A stretch of 64,000 nt of DNA from Brachycybe producta (lineage: Eukaryota; Arthropoda; Diplopoda; Playtdesmida; Andrognathidae): the NCBI GenBank assembly GCA_036925085.1, contig JAUPFP010000007.1, forward strand, positions 563,501-627,500, given 5' to 3'. Below, piece by piece: positions 12,033 to 24,312 of the stretch. Numbering within the stretch: position 1 is the stretch's first letter; the number at the start of each line of letters is the position of its first letter. The notes under the pieces are model-generated. The model ran no database searches. It was given only the letters and a program-made list of their open reading frames with translations, and was not told the DNA's origin. The position numbers and the translations under genes were made by a program.

Positions 12033-12218
12033 CGCCGAGAGATTGACGTAATGCGACGTGAACTTTAACGGGAATGAATATCGTACAGTATGACAAGCCA
12101 GCTTGGACGAGCCGTTTTACTTTTAATCCACAATTTACCAAAATTTTTAGAATTTAAATCTCTTCTGGGTGTCTATTAAAACGCAGATAAAAATAAAACT
12201 GCTTTCAACGAAAAAAAT

Positions 12219-12416
12219 ATGCTCGCCTTCATAAGTCGTCTCATAATTTTGGCCCTCTTTGCATGCAACGCCGCCCTAGTGGGAGATAGTTTAAAGCAGT
12301 TTTCTTACTCAGCTCTTTACGTCGAAGGTGACATTGAATCAATTTACGTCATACGGTTAATTACGAATTATGAGATTAAGAAAAAATGTGATTTAGACAG
12401 AAAACTGGGGGGGTGA
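12219..12416 (+). CDS. Putative small secreted peptide (65 aa), unrecognised
   Basis: I do not recognise this protein. The ORF starts MLAFISRLIILALFACNAAL, a good signal peptide with a hydrophobic core and an Ala-rich cleavage region. A 45-residue tail without a cysteine framework follows (one Cys near the end). A candidate TATA box lies at 12025 and AATAAA at 12505-12510, so a complete small transcription unit is possible. A donor-like GAAG|GTGACA inside the ORF at about 12330 means it could instead be the first exon of a spliced gene. Codon use cannot be tested on so short a frame. It may be chance. Confidence 0.35.
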   Translation: MLAFISRLIILALFACNAALVGDSLKQFSYSALYVEGDIESIYVIRLITNYEIKKKCDLDRKLGG

Positions 12417-13901
12417 GGAGTTGACTATGATGATAGGCCAACCTGTTGTTTTATTTACACGGGTTGTTCTCTGTGTACACGGCTGGCGTCTGCATTAATT
12501 TATTAATAAATATTTATAGCGCGTAAATTGTAGCGTCACCTAGCGGCGAACGTGCCTCGCCTTCATTAATGTTACCGAACTTTTTCTTCACCCCTCTACC
12601 TCCCCCCTCACCGGCGCCTCTTGCACTCTCTTCGTCCTTCCTATTCCTAATCGGGACAGTTGCCTCTTCTTTTCTCTCTCTTTTTCTGTTCCTCATCCGA
12701 TTCGCATTTGTTAAATTCTTTTCGTCGAGATGATCGCTCGCCATTTGCCCATTATGCAGGTGAGACATTACATTTTTTTTTTATTTCTAGGCCACGAAGT
12801 TTGACTTTTTTTTAAAAAAAATTTCACTTTTAATTTCTATTCGAGTAAATCCTTTTAAAGTTTCTTAATTTTGTAATTTTCACATTTTTCTGCAAAAAAA
12901 ATTAGTTTTTGGTTTGAAATCGTGATTAATTATGTAAATGCAAAAAGTTCTTCAAATTATTTGAGGTTTTCAGTAATAAATATTATTGATTGAGGGACGT
13001 TTTTTTTAGCCGTAAATTGAAAATATTTAAGAATAGTTTTTTTTTTTGGGGGGGGGGTGATTGAGAGGTTGAAATAGGTTACGCAATAATAAAACGTTCG
13101 CCAAGGTACATTTAAGACAATGTCCGCTTTGTGGCGCTGCTGGTTGTTGCAGCTGTTTTTCTTACGTCACTTATGCTAGAGCGTTGCTAGGCGATAGAGC
13201 TACAGATAGATGGATAGCGAGAGTGTGATGGATAAAGACGGGGAGATATACATGTAGAGTGAGAGATTGGGGATAGAGCGAGAGAGATCAGCTGTTGCGT
13301 AGGAGGGAGTTCACTTACTCGCTCTGTATGAATGCGCAAACAAAATAGTTCACCAATACAATTAATTTTTAGAATACATTATACGACTTTCAAACAAATA
13401 AAGCGACGATTTTGGCCTTTTAGTATCTTAGTTTGGAATTCCTCAATCAATATAAGTTGAAGGGAGTTATTTATTTGTTACAAGATGGTAGGCGTAGGAA
13501 TATTTTTTTATTAGTTGTGATTAGGTCGATGTTATTACATGTATATAGGGAAGTGTCAAGTTGAGAGCTGTACGCAGTTGACTTTTCGTTCTGCTCTTGT
13601 GTTAGTCGTCTGTTATTTCTCTCTTCGGCTCTTCTTGTTTTTATGTGAAGTCGGTTCGATCGAATTTACTAGAAAGACTATTGATTGTCATTTTCTGTGG
13701 ACGTTCTTTTTTTTTTCTATCTCTATTATACGACTATACGTTCTTGTGGCGTCGTACGTTGTAAAAATATAAGAAAAAAGTCAAAATCGTGGAATTTTTC
13801 ATTCATTAAGTTCATATCTAACAAGGAGGACTATTGGTTGTATTGATTGTTAATTCTAGTGCGGATCTCTCGTGATCCCAGCCCAAGTACAGTCCCGGTT
13901 G
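12417..13901. other. 5' region of TENT5
   Basis: No convincing coding exon. A splice-acceptor-like TTAATTCTAG ends at 13859, just before the TENT5 reading frame, so an untranslated upstream exon is likely. A 77-codon frame at 13539-13772 lies in this leader region and looks like chance. A run of G follows poly-T at about 13040. Confidence 0.35.
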
Positions 13902-15377
13902 ATGATGATGGATCAGGCGGCTCTTGTGGCCTCCATGGCGTCTAATAATAATAATAATCCTCCTTCATCAACGGAGACGTTGTCCAACGCAACCGCATCC
14001 TCCTCACCTTCGGTGGCGGTAGCAGCGGCGGCGGCGACCGGCGGTCAGCAGCGATTCGCCGTGCTCAGTTACGAACAGGTGAACAGATTGGATAAAGTGA
14101 TGGACGCTGTGGTTCCGATCCACGGCAGAGGAAACTTCCCCACTTTAGAAATCAAGCTCAAGGAACTGGTTCAAGTGGTTCGAGCCAAACTGGAAAGAGA
14201 CGGAGTGAAAGTGCGCGACATGAGAGTGAACGGTGGAGCCGCCAGTTACATTTTGGCGTCAGACGGCGCCCAACAACCGTACAATGACCTGGATTTGATT
14301 TTTGCTGTCGATCTCTCTACTCAGCGCCACTTTGAACGAGTCAAAACAGCCGTTCTCGAGTCGTTGCTCGATTTTCTGCCCGAAGGCGCCAATAAGAAAC
14401 GTATTTCCAGCTGTTCGCTGAAGGAGGCTTACGTACACAAGATGGTGAAAGTGACGACGGAAGGAGACAGATGGAGTCTGATTTCATTGAGTAATCACGG
14501 AGGACGGAATGTAGAGCTGAAATTCGTCGACACGATGAGGCGTCAGTTCGAATTCAGCGTCGATTCGTTTCAGATCGTTCTCGATTCGTTGCTTGTCTTC
14601 TACGAATGTGCCGAAATGCCGATGGCCGATAATTTCTACCCGACTGTTGTCGGAGAATCGGTTTTTGGTGATTTTCACGAATCGCTTTACCATCTGAACC
14701 AGAAATTAATCTCGACGCGTAATCCGGAAGAGATACGCGGCGGTGGTTTACTCAAGTATTGCAATCTGTTGGTGCGCGGTTACAAAGCGGTGAGCGCCGT
14801 CGAGATCAAATCGCTCGAAAGGTACATGTGTTCAAGGTTCTTCATCGATTTCAGTGATTTGCAACAACAACAACACAAGTTGGAGAATTACTTGACGAAC
14901 CATTTCGGTCTCTGGTCCGAAGTGGGTGGGGGAGAGGGACAGGGAAGTGGTGGGTCGTTGGAAAACGAGGAAGAAGAGGAGGGGGTCGGCGAAAGGTGGT
15001 GCCTCACTTACGATTACCTGATTACCCTTTATCGGGTCGTCGATGAATCCACAGTTTGTCTGATGAACCACGAAAGGAGACAGACACTGAACCTGATAGA
15101 GGAACTCGCCTGTCAAGTTTACTTCCAGGAACAACACAGATTGTATCAGAAACAACAACAACATTCTATTTCTCCTCAATCGGTGTCATCGTCCTCATCG
15201 TCTTCGTTTAATCCGATGCATCATCATTATGCAAACGCTTTCTATTACACTCCGTTCGTCCATCCTCCTCCTCCTCCCCCCCCTTCGAATCATCATCATC
15301 ATCATCATCATCACCACCCTCCTCCTCCTCCTCCTTATTCTCACCACCACCATTACGCTTGGATGCCGTGTGCGTAA
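13902..15377 (+). CDS. TENT5: TENT5/FAM46 family non-canonical poly(A) polymerase
   Basis: A single uninterrupted coding exon of 491 aa. The nucleotidyltransferase core is clear: [20 protein letters not shown], the helical-turn motif [10 protein letters not shown], and the catalytic acidic pair in [10 protein letters not shown]. Conserved blocks follow: [53 protein letters not shown] and [18 protein letters not shown]. The protein ends in ...WMPCA, as vertebrate members end in a similar W-x-P-C. TENT5 proteins extend poly(A) tails and stabilise selected mRNAs, many encoding secreted proteins. Two stretches look lineage-specific: a Gly/Glu-rich insert near residue 350, and a Ser-, Pro- and His-rich tail before the C-terminus. 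I chose the ATG at 13902 (MMMDQ); the frame stays open upstream to a GTG at 13872. A 5' exon adding residues is possible. Confidence 0.93.
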   Translation: MMMDQAALVASMASNNNNNPPSSTETLSNATASSSPSVAVAAAAATGGQQRFAVLSYEQVNRLDKVMDAVVPIHGRGNFPTLEIKLKELVQVVRAKLERDGVKVRDMRVNGGAASYILASDGAQQPYNDLDLIFAVDLSTQRHFERVKTAVLESLLDFLPEGANKKRISSCSLKEAYVHKMVKVTTEGDRWSLISLSNHGGRNVELKFVDTMRRQFEFSVDSFQIVLDSLLVFYECAEMPMADNFYPTVVGESVFGDFHESLYHLNQKLISTRNPEEIRGGGLLKYCNLLVRGYKAVSAVEIKSLERYMCSRFFIDFSDLQQQQHKLENYLTNHFGLWSEVGGGEGQGSGGSLENEEEEEGVGERWCLTYDYLITLYRVVDESTVCLMNHERRQTLNLIEELACQVYFQEQHRLYQKQQQHSISPQSVSSSSSSSFNPMHHHYANAFYYTPFVHPPPPPPPSNHHHHHHHHHPPPPPPYSHHHHYAWMPCA

Positions 15378-16473
15378 ATACGATATTATAATATGATGAT
15401 GGACAGACAGGCGGACTGGATAGAAAAAAGAGACGCTGGAAGCAGAAAGTATGACGTCATTCGGTTCTACCCACACAGACATTACCCTCTACCCTTCCCC
15501 CCCTCTCGTTTCATTCAACCCATTGCCATTTGGATTGGAACGGACGAGTTCATTTGATGCAACAAACAACAACAACATTGATGACGTTTTAAATCGTACC
15601 CCCTCAAATCCATTGCATTTGCGGAGGCGGTGGATTTTTCGATGATATTTCTCCACACTTGGGAATATGCGCCCGCTCGCCCGCCCGGTGTTCCTCCTGC
15701 TCCTCCTCCCGAAAAGGACAATTGTCGTATTTAGAAGATTCATGGAGGGGAAAGGAAAATGGGTGGCATTTCTTAAAGTATCGATTATTTTTGGTTTTAT
15801 TGTTAATCTCTGTATTTCTTGATCTTTACGCCGGGTTTTGAAAAAGAGGGGTGGGGGGGTGAGTTGACACGTGTCCTTGTCATTCCTGTAATGACCTTCA
15901 CAATTGAAATTATAAACAGTGAGTGAAGGTTATCCTTGTGATAACTGTTATGAGCGCAGATGTAATAAGGCTCCTCCTCCTCCTCCTCCTCCTCTGAAGG
16001 AATGAGGAATGGGTGGGATAATAATTACTCACCCCCCCCCCCCTCCTCCTCCTCCCCCAATTCCTCTCATCGGTTAAATTCACCGGTTTTTGTTTTTCTG
16101 TTGAAGTTATGTGATCGTAAGGGGTGGGGTGGTGCTTCCTCCCGTTTACTTTCTCCCTCCTCCCCTCTCACTTCGATCTCAATTGATTTCAATAATTCCG
16201 ATCAATATGACAGTTTGTCGTTTGTATAGAATTCTCCCTCCCACTTTCTCTCCTTGTTACGTAGTTACCGTTATTAATTTCATAAGTGATTGGGGAGGAG
16301 GGGGGAGGGGAAAGGAGGGGGCGGGGCTTTAAATGGTTGGAATTTCTTTAACATTTCCACAAAAAAATTTCAATTTTTCTCGCATTTTTTTTATCGTCAT
16401 TATTTTTTGTTTTTATTTAAAATCCGTGAAACTGATTAGAAAATAACTGTGTAAAGATGATATTTAAACTTAA

Positions 16474-16516
<43 letters not shown>

Positions 16517-18272
16517 GTAGTAGTAGTAGTGCCTGTCTCTAGATTTCACTCAAAATTACCTTTCTCTCTCTCTCTCTCTTCTAATAGGAGGGGGGGGGGG
16601 GGGTTGGGGGGTCTCTCTTGTTTAGTTGTTCCAATTATTTGCATTCTATTTCGTACCTGACCTACAAAAGTGAAGTTGTTTTTTAAGCTAATTTTGAAAA
16701 ACGAGAGAGAGTAAAAAGGGGGGGGGGGGGGTGGAGTTGGTTTAACAAAAAAAAAAAAAAAAAAAGAGCGAAAGTGATTGTTTTAGTTGTGGGGTTTAGT
16801 TAATCGACAGACAAGAGATATTTTTGAAGATTATTTCCGCCGGCAGGGGGAGCAAATTTTGTTAATTTCCCATATTTTATTTATAAATGGTGTTTTTTTT
16901 TTTTTTGTCTTTCACTATCTTTTTTTCTGATTTTTCTTATTATTATGTGTCACACTTTCTCCCGTTCTTTTAAAATGGGTGGCTGAGTTGGGCCCTTATT
17001 TCTTCTAATCCCTCTAATCATCATTGAGATTTTGGGAATCTCTGCCCAATTCCCCAACTTTAATCCTTCCTTGCTGTTCTATGTTCTACAGTAAAATCAG
17101 TGCGAGTTGGTTCGGTTTCATCGAAGTTGTTGTTTCCCGAATTTTCGGTTTTTTAAGAAGCAATTTTAAAAAGTAAATTTGTTTTTTTAAATTGAAATTA
17201 ATTATTAATGTGATACATTTGTGATCTCTCTCTCTCTCTCTCTCTCTATTCAGTGAAGAGAAATGTTTTAATTGCACAATATTATTATTAGCTTGATGGT
17301 TCCTCTCCCCTCCCCCACTAGCTTAATACTGACCATTGTTTCTCCCCCTCCTCCCCTCCTCCTCCCCTCCTTCACCCCTGGTCCTTTTTTTTAATCTGGT
17401 GAACTGTGTGTTGTACAATATTAAACGATGATCCCTCACTGATTAGGGAAGATGGCGGGAGCCATTTTAATATAAATATTAAACAAGGAGACTCACTCTC
17501 ACCTATTATTGTCTTATTGTGGTTTTGTGAATGGAGAGGGTGGTGGGGAGGGGGGGGGCCCCCCTTGAGGGAACAAAACTCACAACTCGTTTATTATGTG
17601 TACAATTTTCACACTTGACAACCAAGTGAAGAGGGACCAGCAGGTGTGTGTATATTAATTAGAATATATAAAAACGAAGGTAAACTTAGTAAAATAAAAG
17701 GATCGCGATATTATGTAGAATATTAATATATTGTGGAGAGGGGTGAGTTAATGAACGGGAGGAGGAGGAGGAAAAACACCACCGTATGTGAATGAGAGAC
17801 GGAGAATTATATATATTATTATTCATAAATGATAATGATGCAGATGGGGTTTTTTATTTTTCGTTTTTTCATCGTTATCATAATGATGATTATTATTATT
17901 ATTACACACTTCGATTTGCAATTGATGATTTATTCTTGTTGTTTAATCGTTCAAAAAAAAAAGAGGGGGAGTGTGTGGGGTCCGGGAGGAAAAAAACGGG
18001 ATTTTTTTTGCGTCAATTTCTGTTTTTTTTGTTTGTTTTTTTGAGTTTATGGCGGAAATAAAAGCGTTTTTTTTTTTGCCAAAGTAAAAATATAAATGTT
18101 CTATTTTTTTTTTTTATGGTGATATTTTAAAACAATTGTTTTTATAGAATTTGGTTTTGTTTTTCGGTTGGAATTTGTTCCTGGAACTCGAAACGGCGGA
18201 GGAAGTGCAGGACTGGAATGGATGGATTTATTGGAAGCCTTCATCAGGGAAATTTGGACGTTGATGTAAAAG
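15378..18272. other. TENT5 downstream region, low complexity
   Basis: No coding exon recognised on either strand. The sequence is dominated by microsatellites and homopolymers: CCT runs, poly-C at 16030, poly-G at about 16588-16602 and 16719-16732, and poly-A at 16747-16765. Part may be a long TENT5 3' UTR. No splice or protein signal supports another gene. Confidence 0.5.
16473..16531. repeat. Compound (ATT)n / (AGT)n microsatellite
   Basis: About 14 ATT units from 16473, then five AGT units. One of several trinucleotide repeats in this gene-free stretch. Confidence 0.9.
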
Positions 18273-18411
18273 TATAGTTGCTGCAGCGTAAGATGAAGCG
18301 TGTGACGTCAGAGAAAGGGCGGGGGGGGATGATAGCAAATGTTTCAAAACAGTTTTGGTATTAAACACCCTCTGACGTCACAAGCTTATATCTTACGCGG
18401 AGACAACTATA
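18273..18411. mobile_element. 139-bp MITE with 41-42-bp TIRs and TA-like ends
   Basis: Left arm 18273-18313 begins TATAGTTGCTGCAGCGTAAG and ends TGTGACGTCAGAG. Right arm 18370-18411 is its imperfect mirror: CTCTGACGTCACAAGC at the start, CGCGGAGACAACTATA at the end. TA at both edges fits a Tc1/mariner-type target site. The interior of about 56 bp has a poly-G run and no ORF. Both arms carry the perfect 8-bp palindrome TGACGTCA, which is the CREB/ATF site. Confidence 0.8.
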
Positions 18412-19900
18412 ATAGTTAGTTGCATTTTGGTTAATAAAGCAACTACACCTGTGCAGATTAAACAGGTGCAAGAAAGGGACAAAAACTAATGAGTCCGAAA
18501 ACCTCTTCTTTCTGGCTGTGTTGTTCGGTAAGAAAATTACAATTGCTAATTAATTAACCATTCGTTTGTGTGTGTGCACGCGACAATGCCAACCTCGGCG
18601 TAAAAATGAAAATCGTTTTTGTTTTAATTACATAATGGTTAATAGGTATCGATAACGATTTCTACAGTGATCCCGTTTTCAAAACTTCTTTTTTTTTTGG
18701 GCGAAAAGGGGGGGGGGGGGGGTGCGAGCGTTGTCCGTCCAGAGAGGGATGTTTTTATAAGGGAATTTAGGGGCGAGTTAAGAACACTTTTCTGACCCAA
18801 ATATAATAAGAGAGAAAAACACTTTCATTGCGTTTGGTGGTAATGATTACGTAAACTTGTTATTTCTCCCTCTCCTCGGCAGGAGGGGGCTACAAAGACC
18901 CACTTGTGTATCTCTTTCAAGTGTTGAACTAAATTCAACTTTTGAATGTTTTTATGTTGTTTTTAGTTACGCAAATGGAATCTACCCTGAGATTCAGGTG
19001 TTTAAATGGGGGGAGGGAGGGGACGGGGGGTGGTCCTAATTCCAGTCCGATCTATTATGGAGGGCTTTTATTTTTGTTCTAACAAAAAAGGGGATTGAGT
19101 TTAATAAATATGAAATGTATGTCAGCTCCAAAAAAACACACAAAAAACAACCGTTTCTTATGTAACATTTTAGCCGCTAGGATATTTCAAACTTTTAATC
19201 AGTTTTTTTTCGTCTTATCAACTTATCAATTATTCAGTTGTTTTTAAATAGATATTTAAAAAGACAAATAACCCCACCCACTCTTCCTTCTCCACACTTA
19301 TATCGTTGTTTAGTGAGTGGGTGGATGTGAATTTTGTCTTCTATTTGGAATTCAGGACCAACTTGAAGGACATTCTTTTAATTTTATTTCGGAGGTTCAA
19401 GATCAAGGATTTCATCTTACTATTCTTGATCCTTAGTTGATTAAAATGGGACAAATAAGCTTTTTTTATTACAATTAAAATAGTAATAAAGTAGGGATCG
19501 CTTTCGGTAATTTGGGTCTCTTATGATAGTTGGCGTGTCACCACCACCACCACCTCTCTTCTATGGGACTTCCTCCCCCCCCCCCCCCCCAATTCAACGT
19601 GACAAGAAAGATGAGATTTTATTTGTATATTGTAATTATGAGCCTCGTTATATATTTGTACCTTGATTTATTTGTATATTACATTTTATAACGTCATAAC
19701 AATAGTCTCATGTTTGATAACTTGCGGGTAAACACAAGTTGAATATAGAAAAATAGGATGCAAAAACAGCTGTTGTTGAAGTCAGTGGGACTTAGAAAGT
19801 CGAATTTCAACATTTTTTGTGAAGGGGTGGGGATTGTCAATTCGTTCTCCCCTCTCACTCTCATCCTTCCTCCCCCGCACACTGATAAGTGAAAGTGGGC

Positions 19901-19933
<33 letters not shown>

Positions 19934-22900
19934 TGTGTATGTGTATATCAATGGGGTGGAATATGATATTGTTGTGTGTGTATGTGACGCACATTACGGT
20001 TGTCGTCATTGTGACGTCAGAAGAACGACACATTATTACCATTATATGTTTTATTATGGCGGCCATTGTCATTGCCACTTGATACAATTTAATCCCTCCC
20101 ACTCCAACCCCCCCCCCTCCCCTCCAGACATTATACAGGTTGAATCAAATATAAATTGACACAAATTAGATTTTGAATTTTCTATACATTTTTCTAAGAA
20201 AATAATTTTTTCTTCTTCTCCTAAATCCTGTTTTGTCTGTTAGTTATGTATCTCATTAAAAATTGAAATAATTTTTCTACATTTTTTTTTAAAAATTTGT
20301 CCTCATTTTATCAACCTTAATGTGGTTATAAAAGTAAGGGGAATTTCGGAGGGGGGGGGGGGGAGGGCCGGGCCCCTGATGTGTTGGATGATCGGTATTT
20401 AAAACAAGGAAAACGATTGTGGTGGGTTTATTGGGAAATTCCGTGAATTGGCTTGATTAGCAATATTTATTATTTGTTTATTGATCGTTGGTTGTTTTTT
20501 CCCCCCTATTTATTAAAATAATATTCTCTCTCTCTCTCTCCTCCCCTCCCTCAGTTGTTTTTCTCTCGTTAATTTAAGTTAGCAATTCTGAATGTGACCT
20601 AATTTAGTACGTTTATTATTTACGGCCATTCTTTCTTTTCACTAATTACTTATTTAATACTAGAAGAATGTAATTTTAATTTTTTCAATAAATTTATTTT
20701 TGAGACCAAATTGAAGTTGTTTACGAGAAAGACACAAAACTAGCTGTCTGTTATCCCCTCCCCCTTAATTAATTAATAATCTCCCCTAATTAACAATCTC
20801 TCCTCTAAATCTCCTCATCTTTTACAAAATTAATGTATTTTTTTCTTTCTTCTCTACATTCTATTTGCGGTTGATCGAAATTGTACAAAATGTAATTTTT
20901 CGGAAGTGTGATTTGGGAAAAGTTTTGAATAAATAATAATAATAATAATGATAATGAATTTCCTCTTTGATTTTTTTGTAATGGACCTTGACCTTGCTCA
21001 AAGTCGCTCCTCTTTGAAATAGGAACCTATGGACAGGTGTGTAATAATGGGAGTGAATGCGGTTAGGAATGATGGGACGCCCGGCCGGCGGGGGGGGGGG
21101 AGGGGTGGCTTTATACAGCTCTTACTACTCATTTGTGACAGTTTTTTGATTTGCTTGAAATTCACGGAAGAGAGAAGCGAGCGACTGACTGACTGAGGGA
21201 GGGAGGAAGGGAGACAGAGGTACAAACTCCAATTCGGGTGGATTGGGGGTCGTCGTTTCAATTTTGTTGTTGCTACCCGACGATTACAATTTGTCTCTTC
21301 TTTTTTGAGCCAATCTAAAATTTCGTTTTATTTGAAATTTGGGCCACAGAATTCCAATTTTTTAAAGTGGTTTCCAAATGACTCAAAAGCAAAAAAATAC
21401 AACCCCCCCCCTTATGTCTTAACAATAAAATAAATGTGCAAAGGGCGCGAGTTGAAAGTGATCATCATTATGTGTCACAATTTGAAAAGCCATCTATGTC
21501 CCCTCCACTCGGCCCTGATCCCCCTCTTGAAATGGATGCAGTTAATAAACCATATTTTACATTGTTTACATGTGCGAAATAAGTAGCTAATATCTTATAT
21601 AGCAACATGAAATTAAAATTAGTAATTCTTGAAGCGTCGTTCTACGTGAACAACTAATTTAGAATGACCTTCAGACATTGATAAAGATTCGGCTCTTGTT
21701 TTAGATCGCCTTTTTTTTTGGTTAAAAAACCCTCACTATCTTTGATTTAATAGTTATATTATTACACTTATATTTAGTTACTAATTTTGCACATGTAAAT
21801 GTGGTATCTCAAATTTGTTTTTACCATTCGATAATTAAATTATTACTCCATATGGGACGATTGAGGGGAGGATTTTTGGTTGGAGGTCCATCTATTTTTC
21901 TACATTTATTATTTTCTCAAGGTTAAAACAAAATTGAATATTTGTTCTTTTTCACCAAATTTACGTTTTGTGAGAAATCGATGGAAAAGTGACATATTAT
22001 TCGTGAAAAACAATGTTTTCAGAGAAAGGAATAATTTTATTTAAAATATTGAAAAGATAGAAGAAATTAAAAGAAGGTCCGTTTATATTTTGTTGGCTTT
22101 TTTTTTGTTAACGTGGTTCACCTTCGAATTTTGACCAAAAGATCTTCTCTTTTGTATCTTGTCTAAATTCTTCTTCAGTTTTTACCACACAGACTAATCT
22201 TAAACCACTAAAAAGGGAACTTCCCAAATGGTCAAACAACAGAACGAATATAAAAAAAAGTGGACGTCCTTCTATAATATTAATTTATTGTTATTATGGG
22301 ATTTGTAGAACACAAGAAAATAAAACTGAATTTAAATGAAATCAAGGTGATATAAATTGATGTTTGCCAATAAGAGAACATCGTCATCATCAGAATCCTC
22401 CCAAAATTTAAAATTTACTATTTTATGTCACCTTTTTTTGACTTTGTTGTTCAAGTCTGTGTTTACCTAAAAATCGACGTTTACCTAAATATTTTTGATG
22501 AAAAAAAAAAAGTTGTCATCTCATAACCCGGATGTTTTTTTTTAAAGTGTGGAAAAATCCTTGGTTTTGAGAATTTATACTTATTGTGGTGCAAAAATAA
22601 AAGAAAGTGGCCTAGATTTTACATTTTGAAAAATAAAAAAATGGGCATACGTAATAATAAGCAATATGTTTTCAACCTTATTTATGCTAATTGAGATTGG
22701 TCATTATTATTAAAATAATAATATAAAAACGATTGTGTTCTAAATTTGAATGAGTCCTTTTTTTTTCTCTCTCTCTCTCTTCTAAATCATCACATGTTTA
22801 TTTTTAATTTTAATGGAGTCCAATGGGCTGAGGATAAATAAATTTAAGAGCACAAAAAAAAATGACAAGGCAAAAAAAAAGTGACCAACTTTAAAATTGG

Positions 22901-24312
22901 CCCATTTTCATCACTGATGAGAATGGGACACACACACACACACCTGGCCCCCAGTCAAGTTCCCCTTTTTTAAAATCCCAAATGTTCCAACCAGGTGATT
23001 TACGGACCAGCAACAACATTTTTTTCTTCTTTTAATAATATTTTTGCTTAGAAATTTGTAAATTGCCACCGCTAAAAAGCGTCATCCTTGACACAGTTTG
23101 CATTCCGATTTCGAACGGGATTCATATCAACATTTTTTTTTAAAACATTATTATTACTATTATTATTTTAAGATAGAATTTCTGATTGTCTGCATATTTA
23201 CAATCAATATGAATGGACTCCTTAAGAATTTGTGTAATTAAACTTTGTAATTACACAACAACATTTCAGTTGCCTAATTCTCAATGTCTTTAATATGAAA
23301 TGAATAAAAAGCAACACCCAAAAGTTAGAAGAAATTATAATGATTGACATTTGAACACGGATCCAAGTGTCACCTGTGTGTATCCAAGGGGCGGCTAATA
23401 TTATATTGTAATTATTATTTTGGTGGTGGGAGTGAATGGGGAGATATTTGATTTGCCTTCTTGTTTTTCACGCTCCTTATTTTTCTTATTTATTGTGTCA
23501 TGAAAGTAACAAAAAAAAAAACGCACCAAAGTGTTTATGGGGAAACGTCCTTCGAAGGACGTTTGAGCTTTTGTACTTAAAAGTAGGTAATTTGGGGGGG
23601 AGAGATTGATGGGGGGAGGGCCGTAACCAGAGGAGAATTAAGATGAAGAAGAAGAAAAAGTTAGGAAAAAAAAAACTTAAAATTGTTGTATTCTGGTACG
23701 AACAGACTCGGCCTACAAACCAAAAATGTGAAAATAGTTTTTTTTTTGAAAAATGAGAGAGTAAAAATTCCTTTTTGGCGTGAATTGTGTCGAAGTGATT
23801 AGGACTGTTGAGCATGACAATGCATTCATTTCAATTCATTATATAGTATTATTAGTAGGCCCACATTCATTATTATTATTATCATTATGTTCCAAATTGT
23901 AAACACCCAACCTCTTTCCTTCCACCCCCTCATCATTTTCGCCTCTCTTTCATTGCCCTTTATGTGTTATTGTTTTCATAAAGGGAGGCGAAAGGGGGGG
24001 GGGGGGAAGTGAATTATTATTTTGTCATTCACCAAAAAAAAAAACACTTGTCAAAATATTATTCATTAATTCATAACGAAACGTTTCATTTCATTTGATC
24101 AGTTCACTCCACACAAATTGGAATTTGTGTCTTCTTTTTAATATAATACATTTACATAAAATTAAACAATAACATATTTATTAATATTATTAATTTATTA
24201 AGCACCAGATTCCCCATTTTAAAAAAATCTCTTTTTACTCATCAATACAAAAATAAAAGCGAAAAAAGTGAGAAATTTTAATCATATTAGGATGATATAT
24301 GGATGATTTAGT
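18412..24312. other. Long gene-free, repeat-rich stretch between TENT5 and BCKDHB
   Basis: About 5.9 kb without a supported exon on either strand. It holds many poly-G or poly-C runs of 10-19 (near 18709, 19573, 20350, 21090 and 23996), poly-T and poly-A runs, TA/ATT tracts and small CT repeats. The right end should contain the BCKDHB 3' UTR. Frames such as those near 19800-20100 are reading frames through microsatellites. Confidence 0.5.
19901..19933. repeat. (TGTC)n tetranucleotide microsatellite
   Basis: About eight TGTC units in a row. It gives false open frames on both strands. Confidence 0.9.

Noticed and set aside
13539-13772. 77-codon ORF upstream of TENT5
   Set aside because: Hydrophobic T-rich frame in a 5' leader with no splice or family support.
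19782-20159. Several overlapping ORFs on both strands
   Set aside because: They are reading frames through the TGTC microsatellite and flanking simple sequence.
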